Shown here piece by piece: positions 16,551 to 23,955 of a stretch of 64,000 bases of DNA. Position 1 is the first letter of the stretch. The number at the start of each line of letters is the position of its first letter. A model generated the notes under the pieces. The model worked only from the letters and a program-made list of their open reading frames with translations. It was not told the DNA's origin and ran no database searches. The stretch comes from Anaerolineales bacterium UBA6055 (lineage in GTDB: Bacteria > Chloroflexota > Anaerolineae > Aggregatilineales > Phototrophicaceae), in contig DIYL01000047.1 of NCBI GenBank assembly GCA_002428985.1, forward strand, positions 248,001-312,000, given 5' to 3'. The position numbers were made by a program, and so were the translations under genes.

Positions 16551-16655
16551 GCAAAGACGCCCTACCTAAGTAGAGCGTTTTGCCTGGGTCAGTCGTATAA
16601 GCCAAATTATGTACGAGGACAATAACCAAAAAATCTCCAGTTTTATTCACATCTC
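16551..16655 (+). repeat. Interspersed intergenic repeat, copy G (complete hairpin plus tail)
   Basis: The best-preserved composite copy. The hairpin GCAAAGACGCCCTAC-CTAA-GTAGAGCGTTTTGC (16551-16583, written here in parts: stem 1 GCAAAGACGCCCTAC, loop CTAA, stem 2 GTAGAGCGTTTTGC) is followed by CTGGGTCAGTCGTATAAGCC and the tail AAATTATGTACGAGGACAAT, AACCAAAAAATCTCCAGTTT, TATTCACATCT. The hairpin ends in a T-run on either strand. Confidence 0.6.
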
Positions 16656-16865
16656 ATAATGTAGAGACTGTAACCAGATGGGGACGTCGAGAAGGTTTTA
16701 GCAAGCAACGCATAGGATATAATCTCAGAGGACATAACATTCCAAACCCCCTTCGCTATCTAAGGGGATTGCATTCTACTAGAGCCTTGTCATATTTGAG
16801 TACACTGTCTTGAAATCTAGGCTGAACGAGTTGATGGTTATTATAGGATATGTTTGAAATAACTA

Positions 16866-17252
16866 TTATTTTGCTTCCCAAACGCCCTCACCATTGAGAA
16901 TACGAGAGAGTTGAGAAGGGAATCGTACATCATTCAACGGTTTTCCTACAAAGCCATCAAAGCCATATTCATGAGCAATTGTTAGTTCATTAGCGTGAAC
17001 AGAATAAGCAACTATCGGTATCTGTTCCAATCGTGGTATCGACTTCAACAAATCAAAGACTTTGTAACCATCAAGCCCAGGCATCTCCAGATCCAAGAAT
17101 ACTACATCAACTGCTTCTCCATCTGTCACCTGATCTTCTACCAGTGTCGGATCAGAGATCAAGGTGCTAGTCACAGATTCCAAGGTTAAATAACCCGCTA
17201 ACACCTTGCCGTTATTTACATTATCATCAATGATAAGCGCATGTTTGTTCAT
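16866..17252 (-). CDS. Stand-alone receiver domain protein (third of the cluster)
   Basis: 128 residues, only a receiver: HALIIDDNVNNGK, phosphoacceptor Asp54 in VVFLDLEMPGLDGY, Ser84 in IVAYSVHA, Lys104 in FVGKPL. It ends with LNGEGVWEAK; the other two receivers of the cluster also end with a G-x-x-VW or ENIW motif (GQPVWYGG, GENIWTIT). That suggests a shared C-terminal cap. Last gene of the kinase operon, nine bases after the preceding stop. Confidence 0.9.
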   Translation of the reverse strand: MNKHALIIDDNVNNGKVLAGYLTLESVTSTLISDPTLVEDQVTDGEAVDVVFLDLEMPGLDGYKVFDLLKSIPRLEQIPIVAYSVHANELTIAHEYGFDGFVGKPLNDVRFPSQLSRILNGEGVWEAK

Positions 17253-17261
17253 AAAATTACC

Positions 17262-17693
17262 CTAAAGAAACTTTCGTTTACCACCATACCAAACAGGTTG
17301 ACCTTTAATAATTTGATCAATTTGATCAGGAAACTCTTCTAACTCGATCGGTTTCGCAATAAAGCCGTCAAAGCCCTGTGCGCGTGTTTTTGGAATTGCA
17401 ATAGATGGGTCAGACGCGGAGACTGCAACAATGTATACCCCATCAAACTCAGAGACCTCACGAATTTGATCATAAATGTCGTAACCAGTCACACCTCTAG
17501 GATACATCAAGTCTAGCAAAATAACATCAATTGGCATAAATGCTCTCGCCTTTTGGATAACATCTGTACCCCATCGATCAAACTGGAATTGTGCGCCAGA
17601 GTTTTCTAGTAAAGTCTTCATGATTGCCATATTCCCAGAATTATCTTCCACCAGAAATATGCGTTTATCTTCCAATAGTAAGCTCATGCTCAA
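17262..17693 (-). CDS. Stand-alone receiver domain protein (second of the cluster)
   Basis: 143 residues: IFLVEDNSGNMAI, phosphoacceptor Asp61 in VILLDLMYPRGVTGYD, VAVSASDP, Lys114 in FIAKPIELEEF. The segment after the phosphorylated Asp (MYPRG) is longer than the usual MP-x-x-DG, which may affect partner choice. Spaced nine bases from each neighbour, so translationally close-packed in the operon. No output domain. Confidence 0.9.
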   Translation of the reverse strand: MSMSLLLEDKRIFLVEDNSGNMAIMKTLLENSGAQFQFDRWGTDVIQKARAFMPIDVILLDLMYPRGVTGYDIYDQIREVSEFDGVYIVAVSASDPSIAIPKTRAQGFDGFIAKPIELEEFPDQIDQIIKGQPVWYGGKRKFL

Positions 17694-17702
17694 CTCATCT
17701 CG

Positions 17703-18101
17703 TTATTGAGTAATTGTCCAAATATTTTCGCCCTGCATGATACGTTCGATAGCATTGACGAATCGATCCGGATTTAATGGTTTAGCGACCACGCCATCAA
17801 ATCCAGCTGACTTTAATTGCTGAACTTCCTCATTCATTACACTGGCAGTTAATGCTACAACCGGTATAGTCTGAAAATCGTCCATTGTCTTTAATTTTGA
17901 TAACATCTCAAATCCACTCAAAGGTTTGACATGAATATCTAGCAAAATAACATCCGGTTTTGGATCAAGCTGTACAACACGATTTTCAAAGTCACGACTA
18001 TCTTCAAACATAGTCAAGGTATCAAACTCAGGTGTATCAGCAACCATCAGTCGCATCACTTTTCGGCTAAGTTTATCGTCTTCAACGTAGAACAGATTCA
18101 T
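17703..18101 (-). CDS. Stand-alone receiver domain protein (first of the cluster)
   Basis: 132 residues: LFYVEDDKLSRK, phosphoacceptor Asp55 in VILLDIHVKPLSGF, VVALTASV, Lys107 in VVAKPLN. It follows the histidine kinase stop by 14 bases. No output domain. Together with the next two genes it makes three separate receivers that could compete for phosphate from a single kinase. Confidence 0.9.
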   Translation of the reverse strand: MNLFYVEDDKLSRKVMRLMVADTPEFDTLTMFEDSRDFENRVVQLDPKPDVILLDIHVKPLSGFEMLSKLKTMDDFQTIPVVALTASVMNEEVQQLKSAGFDGVVAKPLNPDRFVNAIERIMQGENIWTITQ

Positions 18102-18115
18102 CCAATTACCCTTTT

Positions 18116-19825
18116 CTATATCGTTAATTCAAGCTGTTCAGATTTAATTGGCATTGACATATAGAAAGTAGTGCCAACATTGACTTCGCTTTCAAACCAC
18201 AATTTTCCACCATGAGCCTCAATTAGATTTTTCGAAATTGGCATGCCCAGTCCAGTTCCACTGCCAGATTCGAGCCCCGTTTCTGTTTGTTCAAATGCTG
18301 CAAATACAGCCCCATAGTCTTCGGGTGCAATACCAGGACCAGTGTCCTTTACCGAGATTAAAAGGTGGTTAGCTTCCTGTTTGGCTGCAATGACAATTTG
18401 ACCTTCTTCTGTGTACTTACACGCGTTCGAAACAACATTTAGGAATACCTGTAAAATACGTTGTTTGTCTGCCCGTACAGACGGTAGATCCTCTGGAATA
18501 ACAGTTTGTAACTCAATAGGCTTTTCATGAATTAGGCTCTTGGCTGTACTAGCAGCAGTTAACAGTAACTCGTAAATTGAGACATCGTCTTCAACAAAGA
18601 GGTTGAGTGAATCCGATTCGATTTTCGAGATGTCCAGAACATCATTGATCAAGCTTAACAAATGTTCACCACTTTCGACGATCTCACCAAGTGTTTCTTG
18701 TTGTTCATCATTAACGGATCCCATTAACCCTTTTGAAATGAATTTAGAAAAGTTAATGATTGAATTCAACGGAGTTCGGAGTTCATGTGACATACTTGCC
18801 AAAAACGCTGATTTTGCAACATTGGCTGCTTCTGCTTTTTCTTGTGCTTCGCGGGTTATGGCAATTTGTTCTTCCTGTTGTTGATCGCGTACTTCAATTG
18901 CATCGGACATTGCATTGAACGCGTGTGCAACTTGTCCTAGCTCATCGTTTGAGGACACTTTACTTCTGGCAGTGAGGTCGCCCTGTCCAATTCTTTGAGC
19001 GGTTAAGCGAATATCATTTAATGGATTGATAATCCCGCGCAATAGATAAGTTCCCAGCACAATCGTTATACCAAGTGTGACGATAACAATGGTCACAACA
19101 GTGGTCTGAAAGCTACTGACTGTTGAATCCAAACTATTGCGGGATTCATCCAGTTCATCACGAACAAGGGCAAGCGCATCGTCGAGCGCGTTGATAAACG
19201 GTGCTTCTGCTTCCTCAAGCGCTTCTCTTATTTCTGCAATTTCTTCAAGTTGCTCTTCTGACAACTCGCTTGCTTCATCTGACTCTTCACCAGCTTCCGA
19301 TTCTTCGTCAGTTTCATTTGCTTCTTCAACTTCTTCTGACAACTCGTTTGCTTCATCTGACTCTTCATCAGTTTCCAGTTCAGTCAATTCATCCACAATT
19401 GCGAGAAGCTCTGCACTCTGTTGTTCTATTTCAATTATCGGATGTCCTGCAACTTGACCATTGGCAACGTCATCGGGTAGGAGTTCTTTGTAAGTCGCGA
19501 ATGTCACATTGAATTCTTCGATTGCTTCTTCAATCTCTTCAAGTTCAGTTGTGCCATCTCCGCCTTCAAGTTCGTCTTCTTCTTCCTCTTCAAATCCAGC
19601 AAATTCATCGAGAATATATTCGTTGGCAGAGGCAAGCAGACGTGTGCCACTAAATTTCATATGTTCGACAGAAGCTACAATCGGCAGACTACTATCAGCA
19701 ACTTGTGTAAAAGACGATGTTGCGGATGTGGATAAGCTGATACTCAAATAGACAATGAATATGAGAGCAAGAATTGGCAGTAAAAAGAGCAATAGAAGTT
19801 TATTTTGTATGTTAAGGTTAAGCAT
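18116..19825 (-). CDS. Membrane histidine kinase with acidic extracytoplasmic loop and HAMP domain
   Basis: 569 residues, ATG 19825 behind AAAGGA (an upstream in-frame ATG is ignored). Membrane helix 1 is at about 10-32 (LLLLFLLPILALIFIVYLSI). The extracytoplasmic region of about 230 residues is extremely rich in Glu and Asp (repeats of ELSEE and ESDEA). Membrane helix 2 (VVTIVIVTLGITIVLGTYLL) leads to a HAMP domain, a coiled coil (REAQEKAEAANVAKSAF), then HisKA with His347 in MSHELRTPL. The ATPase domain has VFLNVVSNACKYTEEG, DTGPGIAPEDY and GSGTGLGMPISKNLIEAHGG. No attached receiver: three separate receiver genes follow. The acidic loop suggests sensing of a cation or positively charged ligand (inference). 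Confidence 0.93.
   Translation of the reverse strand: MLNLNIQNKLLLLFLLPILALIFIVYLSISLSTSATSSFTQVADSSLPIVASVEHMKFSGTRLLASANEYILDEFAGFEEEEEDELEGGDGTTELEEIEEAIEEFNVTFATYKELLPDDVANGQVAGHPIIEIEQQSAELLAIVDELTELETDEESDEANELSEEVEEANETDEESEAGEESDEASELSEEQLEEIAEIREALEEAEAPFINALDDALALVRDELDESRNSLDSTVSSFQTTVVTIVIVTLGITIVLGTYLLRGIINPLNDIRLTAQRIGQGDLTARSKVSSNDELGQVAHAFNAMSDAIEVRDQQQEEQIAITREAQEKAEAANVAKSAFLASMSHELRTPLNSIINFSKFISKGLMGSVNDEQQETLGEIVESGEHLLSLINDVLDISKIESDSLNLFVEDDVSIYELLLTAASTAKSLIHEKPIELQTVIPEDLPSVRADKQRILQVFLNVVSNACKYTEEGQIVIAAKQEANHLLISVKDTGPGIAPEDYGAVFAAFEQTETGLESGSGTGLGMPISKNLIEAHGGKLWFESEVNVGTTFYMSMPIKSEQLELTI
19255..19367. repeat. In-frame 35-bp direct repeat inside the kinase sensor loop (78-bp period)
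   Basis: The segments 19255-19289 and 19333-19367 differ at one base. The 78-bp offset is 26 codons, so the acidic loop has grown by an in-frame duplication encoding the ESDEA-x-ELSEE module. Copy number may vary between strains. Confidence 0.75.
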
Positions 19826-20097
19826 AGACTTTCCTTTACCAAGTGAACCTGAAAGTTGACAGAAGACTGATTCGACCAACAGATAGTGTAGCAATACAGA
19901 GATAACTCATATTTGAAACACACTATGTCAAACTTCCTCATTTCAAGCATAAACTAACTATTGCATTTTGTTAATAAATGTCGAGTCAATCGTGTCTGAG
20001 AAGTGTCAATTATTACTTGATATATCAACTAAACTCTAACACTCTGCTGTTAGATTCAAAAACGACCTGTCGAAGTCGAGGGCTTTACTTGGGGAAG

Positions 20098-20160
20098 TCG
20101 TATAAACTACATTACATCTGAAAACAATAACCAAAACCCTCTAGTTTTGCTCCTATCTTA
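20098..20160 (+). repeat. Interspersed intergenic repeat, copy H (degraded hairpin plus tail)
   Basis: A degraded hairpin (AAAAACGACCTGTCGAAGTC near 20058) is followed by TCGTATAAACTACATTACAT, CTGAAAACAATAACCAAAAC and CCTCTAGTTTTGCTCC, the family tail. Confidence 0.5.
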
Positions 20161-20356
20161 TAAATGTATAAACTCAACACAGTAGTCGTTTCGCTAGTAA
20201 TCAGGGCTTTGTGTTTACACCTGTATAGACAATTGCGGTTGGTCTCGACGTAGATAGGAAGTTGATCTGATTAACGGTCATATTGCACTAACGCGTATGT
20301 TTTATGACTCCATATGAGATTTGCGCTCAAACCAAAAGAAACCAAAGCTAATAGTT

Positions 20357-20373
20357 CCCCCAATTGTTGGGGG
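20357..20373 (+). promoter_or_regulatory. Perfect hairpin CCCCCAA-TTG-TTGGGGG
   Basis: Seven-bp GC-rich arms around a 3-base loop, 60 bases before the likely start of the membrane protein gene. No T-run follows, so it is not a standard terminator. It may be an operator or leader hairpin. Confidence 0.35.
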
Positions 20374-20432
20374 AGTTTGTCGGATCACTTGCGACTAAAC
20401 TAAAAACATGGTTTATCAAAGCGACGAAATAT

Positions 20433-21290
20433 ATGAAAAAAAAGAAGAAATACTCAAAACTATTCAAAAATATCATCTCAATTAATGCCTTTGTTCAATT
20501 AGGGCTTTTTATCGGAACAATCCTGTATATTTCATCTGTGGCATCTGTGAGTGTATTGTTATCACTACAAGGTGTATTAATCGGTGGATTATGGCTACTA
20601 GCGGTTGCGCCAATTTCGATTGTGATTAGTGCAATGGCAGGGTATCAAGAATATATGCAGAAACAATCAAAGCAAACATCTGAATTGATCTCAACACCCT
20701 TACCTACACTGGGATATTTCATGAAACGTAGTTTGCTGGCATGGGTCATTTATGTAGCTGGATTTTTAGTGATTCTCTGGTTAACTTTTGGGATCATGGA
20801 TGTTTTTATTGACATCACAAGACTATTGATCCCTGATATAAGCGCATTTGTTAGTTTAATTGTCTCGTTTGCAATACTTCCTGTATTCTTATTCGGATTT
20901 TTCTCAGCTATATTCTTTGTTAATGTACCTCAGCCTTTACTGGATTTTTATCTTTATCCGAATCAATCAATTCAGCAAATTGTCTATAAAGACGGAATTA
21001 ACCCATTAGCTTGGCATCGACTCAAGCCCAATTTGCTCCTATCTATGGATTGGTTATTTCGTTTGTCTACATTCATGATGCTCGTGGCGTTCGTACAATT
21101 TCTTCCTGATATTCTATCAGAGGGGAATGTCGACGCACTGTGGATGTTACCTATAGGTATATTTTTATTTTACATTGCATTGAAACTGACTCAACGCTTT
21201 GTTTTTCTGCCATTATCTGAAGAAAATATGAACAATAAGACAGAAATTCAACTGAAATCAAGCTGTCACGATTTTAAAGAATTGAAATAA
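20433..21290 (+). CDS. Polytopic membrane protein, unrecognised
   Basis: 285 residues from ATG 20433 with a basic start (MKKKKKYSKLFKN). The frame stays open upstream to TTG 20364, but that codon lies inside a perfect hairpin, so the ATG is preferred. About six membrane helices: two near 20-75 (LFIGTILYISSVASVSVLLS and the segment around GLWLLAVAPISIVI), two near 115-180 with a short loop, and two near 215-265. The C-terminal tail is soluble. No family recognised. Upstream of the cargo-motif gene at 21842 on the same strand, but separated by 550 bases that include a terminator-like hairpin, so probably not co-transcribed. Confidence 0.7.
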   Translation: MKKKKKYSKLFKNIISINAFVQLGLFIGTILYISSVASVSVLLSLQGVLIGGLWLLAVAPISIVISAMAGYQEYMQKQSKQTSELISTPLPTLGYFMKRSLLAWVIYVAGFLVILWLTFGIMDVFIDITRLLIPDISAFVSLIVSFAILPVFLFGFFSAIFFVNVPQPLLDFYLYPNQSIQQIVYKDGINPLAWHRLKPNLLLSMDWLFRLSTFMMLVAFVQFLPDILSEGNVDALWMLPIGIFLFYIALKLTQRFVFLPLSEENMNNKTEIQLKSSCHDFKELK

Positions 21291-21841
21291 CAGTCTCATA
21301 TACTATTGAAGCCTTTTTTAGAGCTGGTGCAAATTGCTGTTGGCGTTTGCGCTAGTATCACGTTGGTGAGAATATTGAATACAACATGACACTAAACGTA
21401 AACATAGGAATCCGGCCTAATTTAACAATCATATTTCTTAAATAGTCTCGAAATAACATTTAGATTGGTCAGATAGAGTGCAAAAACGCCCTACCGAAGT
21501 AGAGCGCTTTGTCTGTGTCAGCATAAGCAAAAATTATATCCGAGGACAATAACCAAAGATCTTCTGTTATATTCGTATGATGTTTAGGCAGTCAATAAAT
21601 ATACGAATCAACACCATTCTAAACAAAATTTTTATAGGCTAGTTAACAAGATGTCAATCTAAAATTGTCAAATATTTTGGATTTAAAAACAGGTTTTTAA
21701 AGTCCATAGCTTATGACTAAATCACCAAATTGACCTATATGTAATTTATCTCTAAGCCTAATGGTAAAAATAATGTAAATCCAAAAATGGTTGTGTTACA
21801 TTCAAAATAATCATTGTTTTCTTTATGTGAGCATAATTGTT
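21291..21841. other. 551-base intergenic region with repeat copy I, no gene seen
   Basis: AT-rich, no convincing open frame. It holds a terminator-like hairpin and the repeat tail (21481-21581), then roughly 260 AT-rich bases that presumably carry the promoter of the gene at 21842. Confidence 0.5.
21481..21581 (+). repeat. Interspersed intergenic repeat, copy I (complete hairpin plus tail)
   Basis: Hairpin AAAACGCCCTAC-CGAA-GTAGAGCGCTTT (21482-21510; UUCG loop when read on the minus strand), then the tail CATAAGCAAAAATTATATCC, GAGGACAATAACCAAAGATC and TTCTGTTATATTC. It is 190 bases after the stop of the membrane protein gene and could end its transcript. Confidence 0.6.
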
Positions 21842-23800
21842 ATGAGTGAACACACTTCTACTTCCAAAGATACTCAATCGCAGCAAATTACCCAAGCTAC
21901 CAATGTGCAGGGTGATACAAAAGACATGGCAAGTTTCTCCGCTTTAGCGGGACAATCCATCTCTCTGACCAATACCGATCCTGATAATGTACTGAAGTTG
22001 CAACGCACACTCGGAAACCAAACCACCATGCAGTTGATGGGTCAATCTGACACTAAAATCAACCGTATGTTTAACTTACGCATGGCAGATGCAATCCAGC
22101 GTAATAACGATGTGCCCAAACGCCCCGACTCACCGGATAACGGTGTAGAGTATGGCTGGGGATACCAAGGTGACTATGGCAATGACCAAGATCAGGATAC
22201 CAACGATCAAAATCAGGATACTGATCAAACTAACATAGGTTTACAAGGTGGGATGCTCTCAGGTCCAGGGTTAATACCTGAATTTGATGAATTAACAGCC
22301 ACACACAAAGCAAAAATTGATGGCTTGCTAGCAGAACTCGAGTCGATGGGTGGTCTCGCCTTTTTCAACAAGCACGGTAGTGTTCTCTCATACCCAGTGC
22401 GAGACATCATCGTTCAGAGTAACGGTCAAGATATGACCGAAGCCCAACACGAATATTACCTTGAACTCGTGAAGACAGCGCAAATTGGAGCTATAAAAGG
22501 CATTGAGGGCACTGAAGAGGCAGAAAGAATAGGGCTCAAGCGAGTACTTGAGAAAGATATCCTTAAAGACTGGCAAATGGCGATGGACCTGATCATGAAT
22601 TACGATGACCCACGCGATTTTATCAATGATAAAGGTAACTTGCCACCACCCTTACCCGATAACGCCAAACCATCTGCACAGCATAAGCACCAAACTGAGA
22701 TAACAGAAGCGAAAAAGGTTGGTACCGCAAAACTCGTGAGCCACATTAATGCCGTGCGTGTATTCTATCACGGAATAAATTCAGTCCCAGAAGATCACAA
22801 AGATGAATTTGAAACCTTCCAGGCGATGGTAAACTCAGATGATTGGTCATGGGCAGTTGCCGGTAAAAAAGCGGATGAATCAATAATTAAACGTATTGTG
22901 CAACTAAGAATCGCAGACTTAGATCAGCGAGATCAAGGCACCTCGCTTGAAGATAAAGCATTAGGCACTGCAGATGTAGCCGCAAATGTCTCTGGCATTG
23001 GGTTCACGATTATCGATGGTGTCGAGACAATCAACCGCCTCAAGCAAGGAGCAAGCGGTGGCGACATCCTCGCGGACGCCCTCCAAGGTGCGGTCTTATG
23101 GATTTTAGGTAAGGCATTTGCCGGCATTGTTTTAGGTATCAATCTGATTAACTTGTTCAATAAGCATATCAGGCGTATGGCGGGTTACAAAGCGGCGATG
23201 ACGCGACTAGGTGTCGAGAACGATGGCACAATTTCTGAAGAAACCCAACAAGATGCCGATAAGAACCGTTTAGCAAATATTTCACTTTATGCATTTAAGA
23301 AGACGCGCCGTGCGGTCGCCTATTCAACTGTTAAGATCGTGCTCAAAATCCTTAAATGGATTAGCTACGCGATCACATTAGCATCAGGCGGTACAACAGC
23401 GATTATTACCGCAACAACAGCGATTATCTCTGACTTGACGCGTCTATTCACGGGATTTGGTTTGAAAATAAAAGGTGCCTTTAAGGCATTAGGCGGTACA
23501 CGCGGTAAAGCTCGTCAACGTAATGCCAGTGAGTTGCTCGCGTTAGCAATTGGTGGTGATGACGATGCACTGCAAACGATTATGGATGTCAACCCGTTTG
23601 ACGAGGTAAAGGTCCTATCAAAAGGTGCATGGAATGCAACGTTTGGTAAGTCCAAAGATCGGCATAGCACCACACTTCCAAAACCACAGGATAAAGCCCA
23701 ACTGGCGAAATGGCTATCCGGAAGATACAATCCGTACTCTAAACCGGAAGCACAAGCCGCTCTGGTTGAAGCATTAGCGAAGACGATGAAATCTCAATAA
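21842..23800 (+). CDS. eCIS-cargo-like protein with C-terminal hydrophobic helices
   Basis: 652 residues from ATG 21842 (upstream in-frame ATG lacks support; the chosen start has only a weak GTGAG). A disordered Ser/Thr/Gln-rich N-terminus leads to VLKLQRTLGNQTTMQLM at 50-66, the motif that marks eCIS-associated proteins. Residues 90-140 are Asp/Gln-rich (repeats of DQDTNDQ). Residues 150-370 are helical and soluble. The C-terminal third has long apolar helices (VLWILGKAFAGIVLGINLIN; ISYAITLASGGTTAIITATT), resembling membrane-inserting toxin segments, then a basic tail. The DUF4157 protease-like core is absent. Delivery by an injection system encoded elsewhere is inferred from the motif alone. 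Confidence 0.7.
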   Translation: MSEHTSTSKDTQSQQITQATNVQGDTKDMASFSALAGQSISLTNTDPDNVLKLQRTLGNQTTMQLMGQSDTKINRMFNLRMADAIQRNNDVPKRPDSPDNGVEYGWGYQGDYGNDQDQDTNDQNQDTDQTNIGLQGGMLSGPGLIPEFDELTATHKAKIDGLLAELESMGGLAFFNKHGSVLSYPVRDIIVQSNGQDMTEAQHEYYLELVKTAQIGAIKGIEGTEEAERIGLKRVLEKDILKDWQMAMDLIMNYDDPRDFINDKGNLPPPLPDNAKPSAQHKHQTEITEAKKVGTAKLVSHINAVRVFYHGINSVPEDHKDEFETFQAMVNSDDWSWAVAGKKADESIIKRIVQLRIADLDQRDQGTSLEDKALGTADVAANVSGIGFTIIDGVETINRLKQGASGGDILADALQGAVLWILGKAFAGIVLGINLINLFNKHIRRMAGYKAAMTRLGVENDGTISEETQQDADKNRLANISLYAFKKTRRAVAYSTVKIVLKILKWISYAITLASGGTTAIITATTAIISDLTRLFTGFGLKIKGAFKALGGTRGKARQRNASELLALAIGGDDDALQTIMDVNPFDEVKVLSKGAWNATFGKSKDRHSTTLPKPQDKAQLAKWLSGRYNPYSKPEAQAALVEALAKTMKSQ

Positions 23801-23820
23801 TATCTCTTTGACGACTCACA

Positions 23821-23851
23821 CAAAACGTTCTACTGTGGTAGGGCATTTTGC
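23821..23851 (+). terminator. Terminator-like hairpin after the cargo-like gene
   Basis: CAAAACGTTCTAC-TGTG-GTAGGGCATTTTG, about 20 bases after the stop. The form is that of the repeat-family hairpin, with several mismatches. The 60 bases after it resemble the repeat tail only faintly. Confidence 0.5.
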
Positions 23852-23955
23852 TTGATTTGGTTACATAAACTGTATTTTGTTGTCGTCTCTAGAAAAACCG
23901 ACCCCCTCTGATTATACTTAGCGACGCTAAATAAATTGGCTAAGGAACTCGATCT

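Larger units (their letters stand above)
16354..16865. other. 512-base intergenic region holding repeats and hairpins, no gene seen
   Basis: No plausible open frame. It holds a truncated repeat (16495-16533), a composite repeat (hairpin 16551-16583, tail 16594-16655), a further weak match around 16708-16740, and a CCCCTT/AAGGGG hairpin at 16748-16767 that could terminate the receiver operon ending at 16866 on the minus strand. Confidence 0.6.
19826..20432. other. 607-base intergenic region, two divergent promoters and a repeat, no gene seen
   Basis: It separates the minus-strand kinase operon from a plus-strand membrane protein, so it must hold both promoters; I cannot place them with confidence. 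It contains repeat copy H (20098-20160) and a perfect hairpin at 20357-20373. Confidence 0.5.

Noticed and set aside
19137..19751. Ser- and Leu-rich plus-strand open frames
   Set aside because: They lie opposite the acidic Glu/Asp repeat of the kinase; the composition is the expected antisense shadow of GAA/GAT codons.
20364..20432. TTG 20364 as start of the membrane protein
   Set aside because: It falls in the loop of a perfect hairpin; ATG 20433 gives a more usual basic N-terminus.
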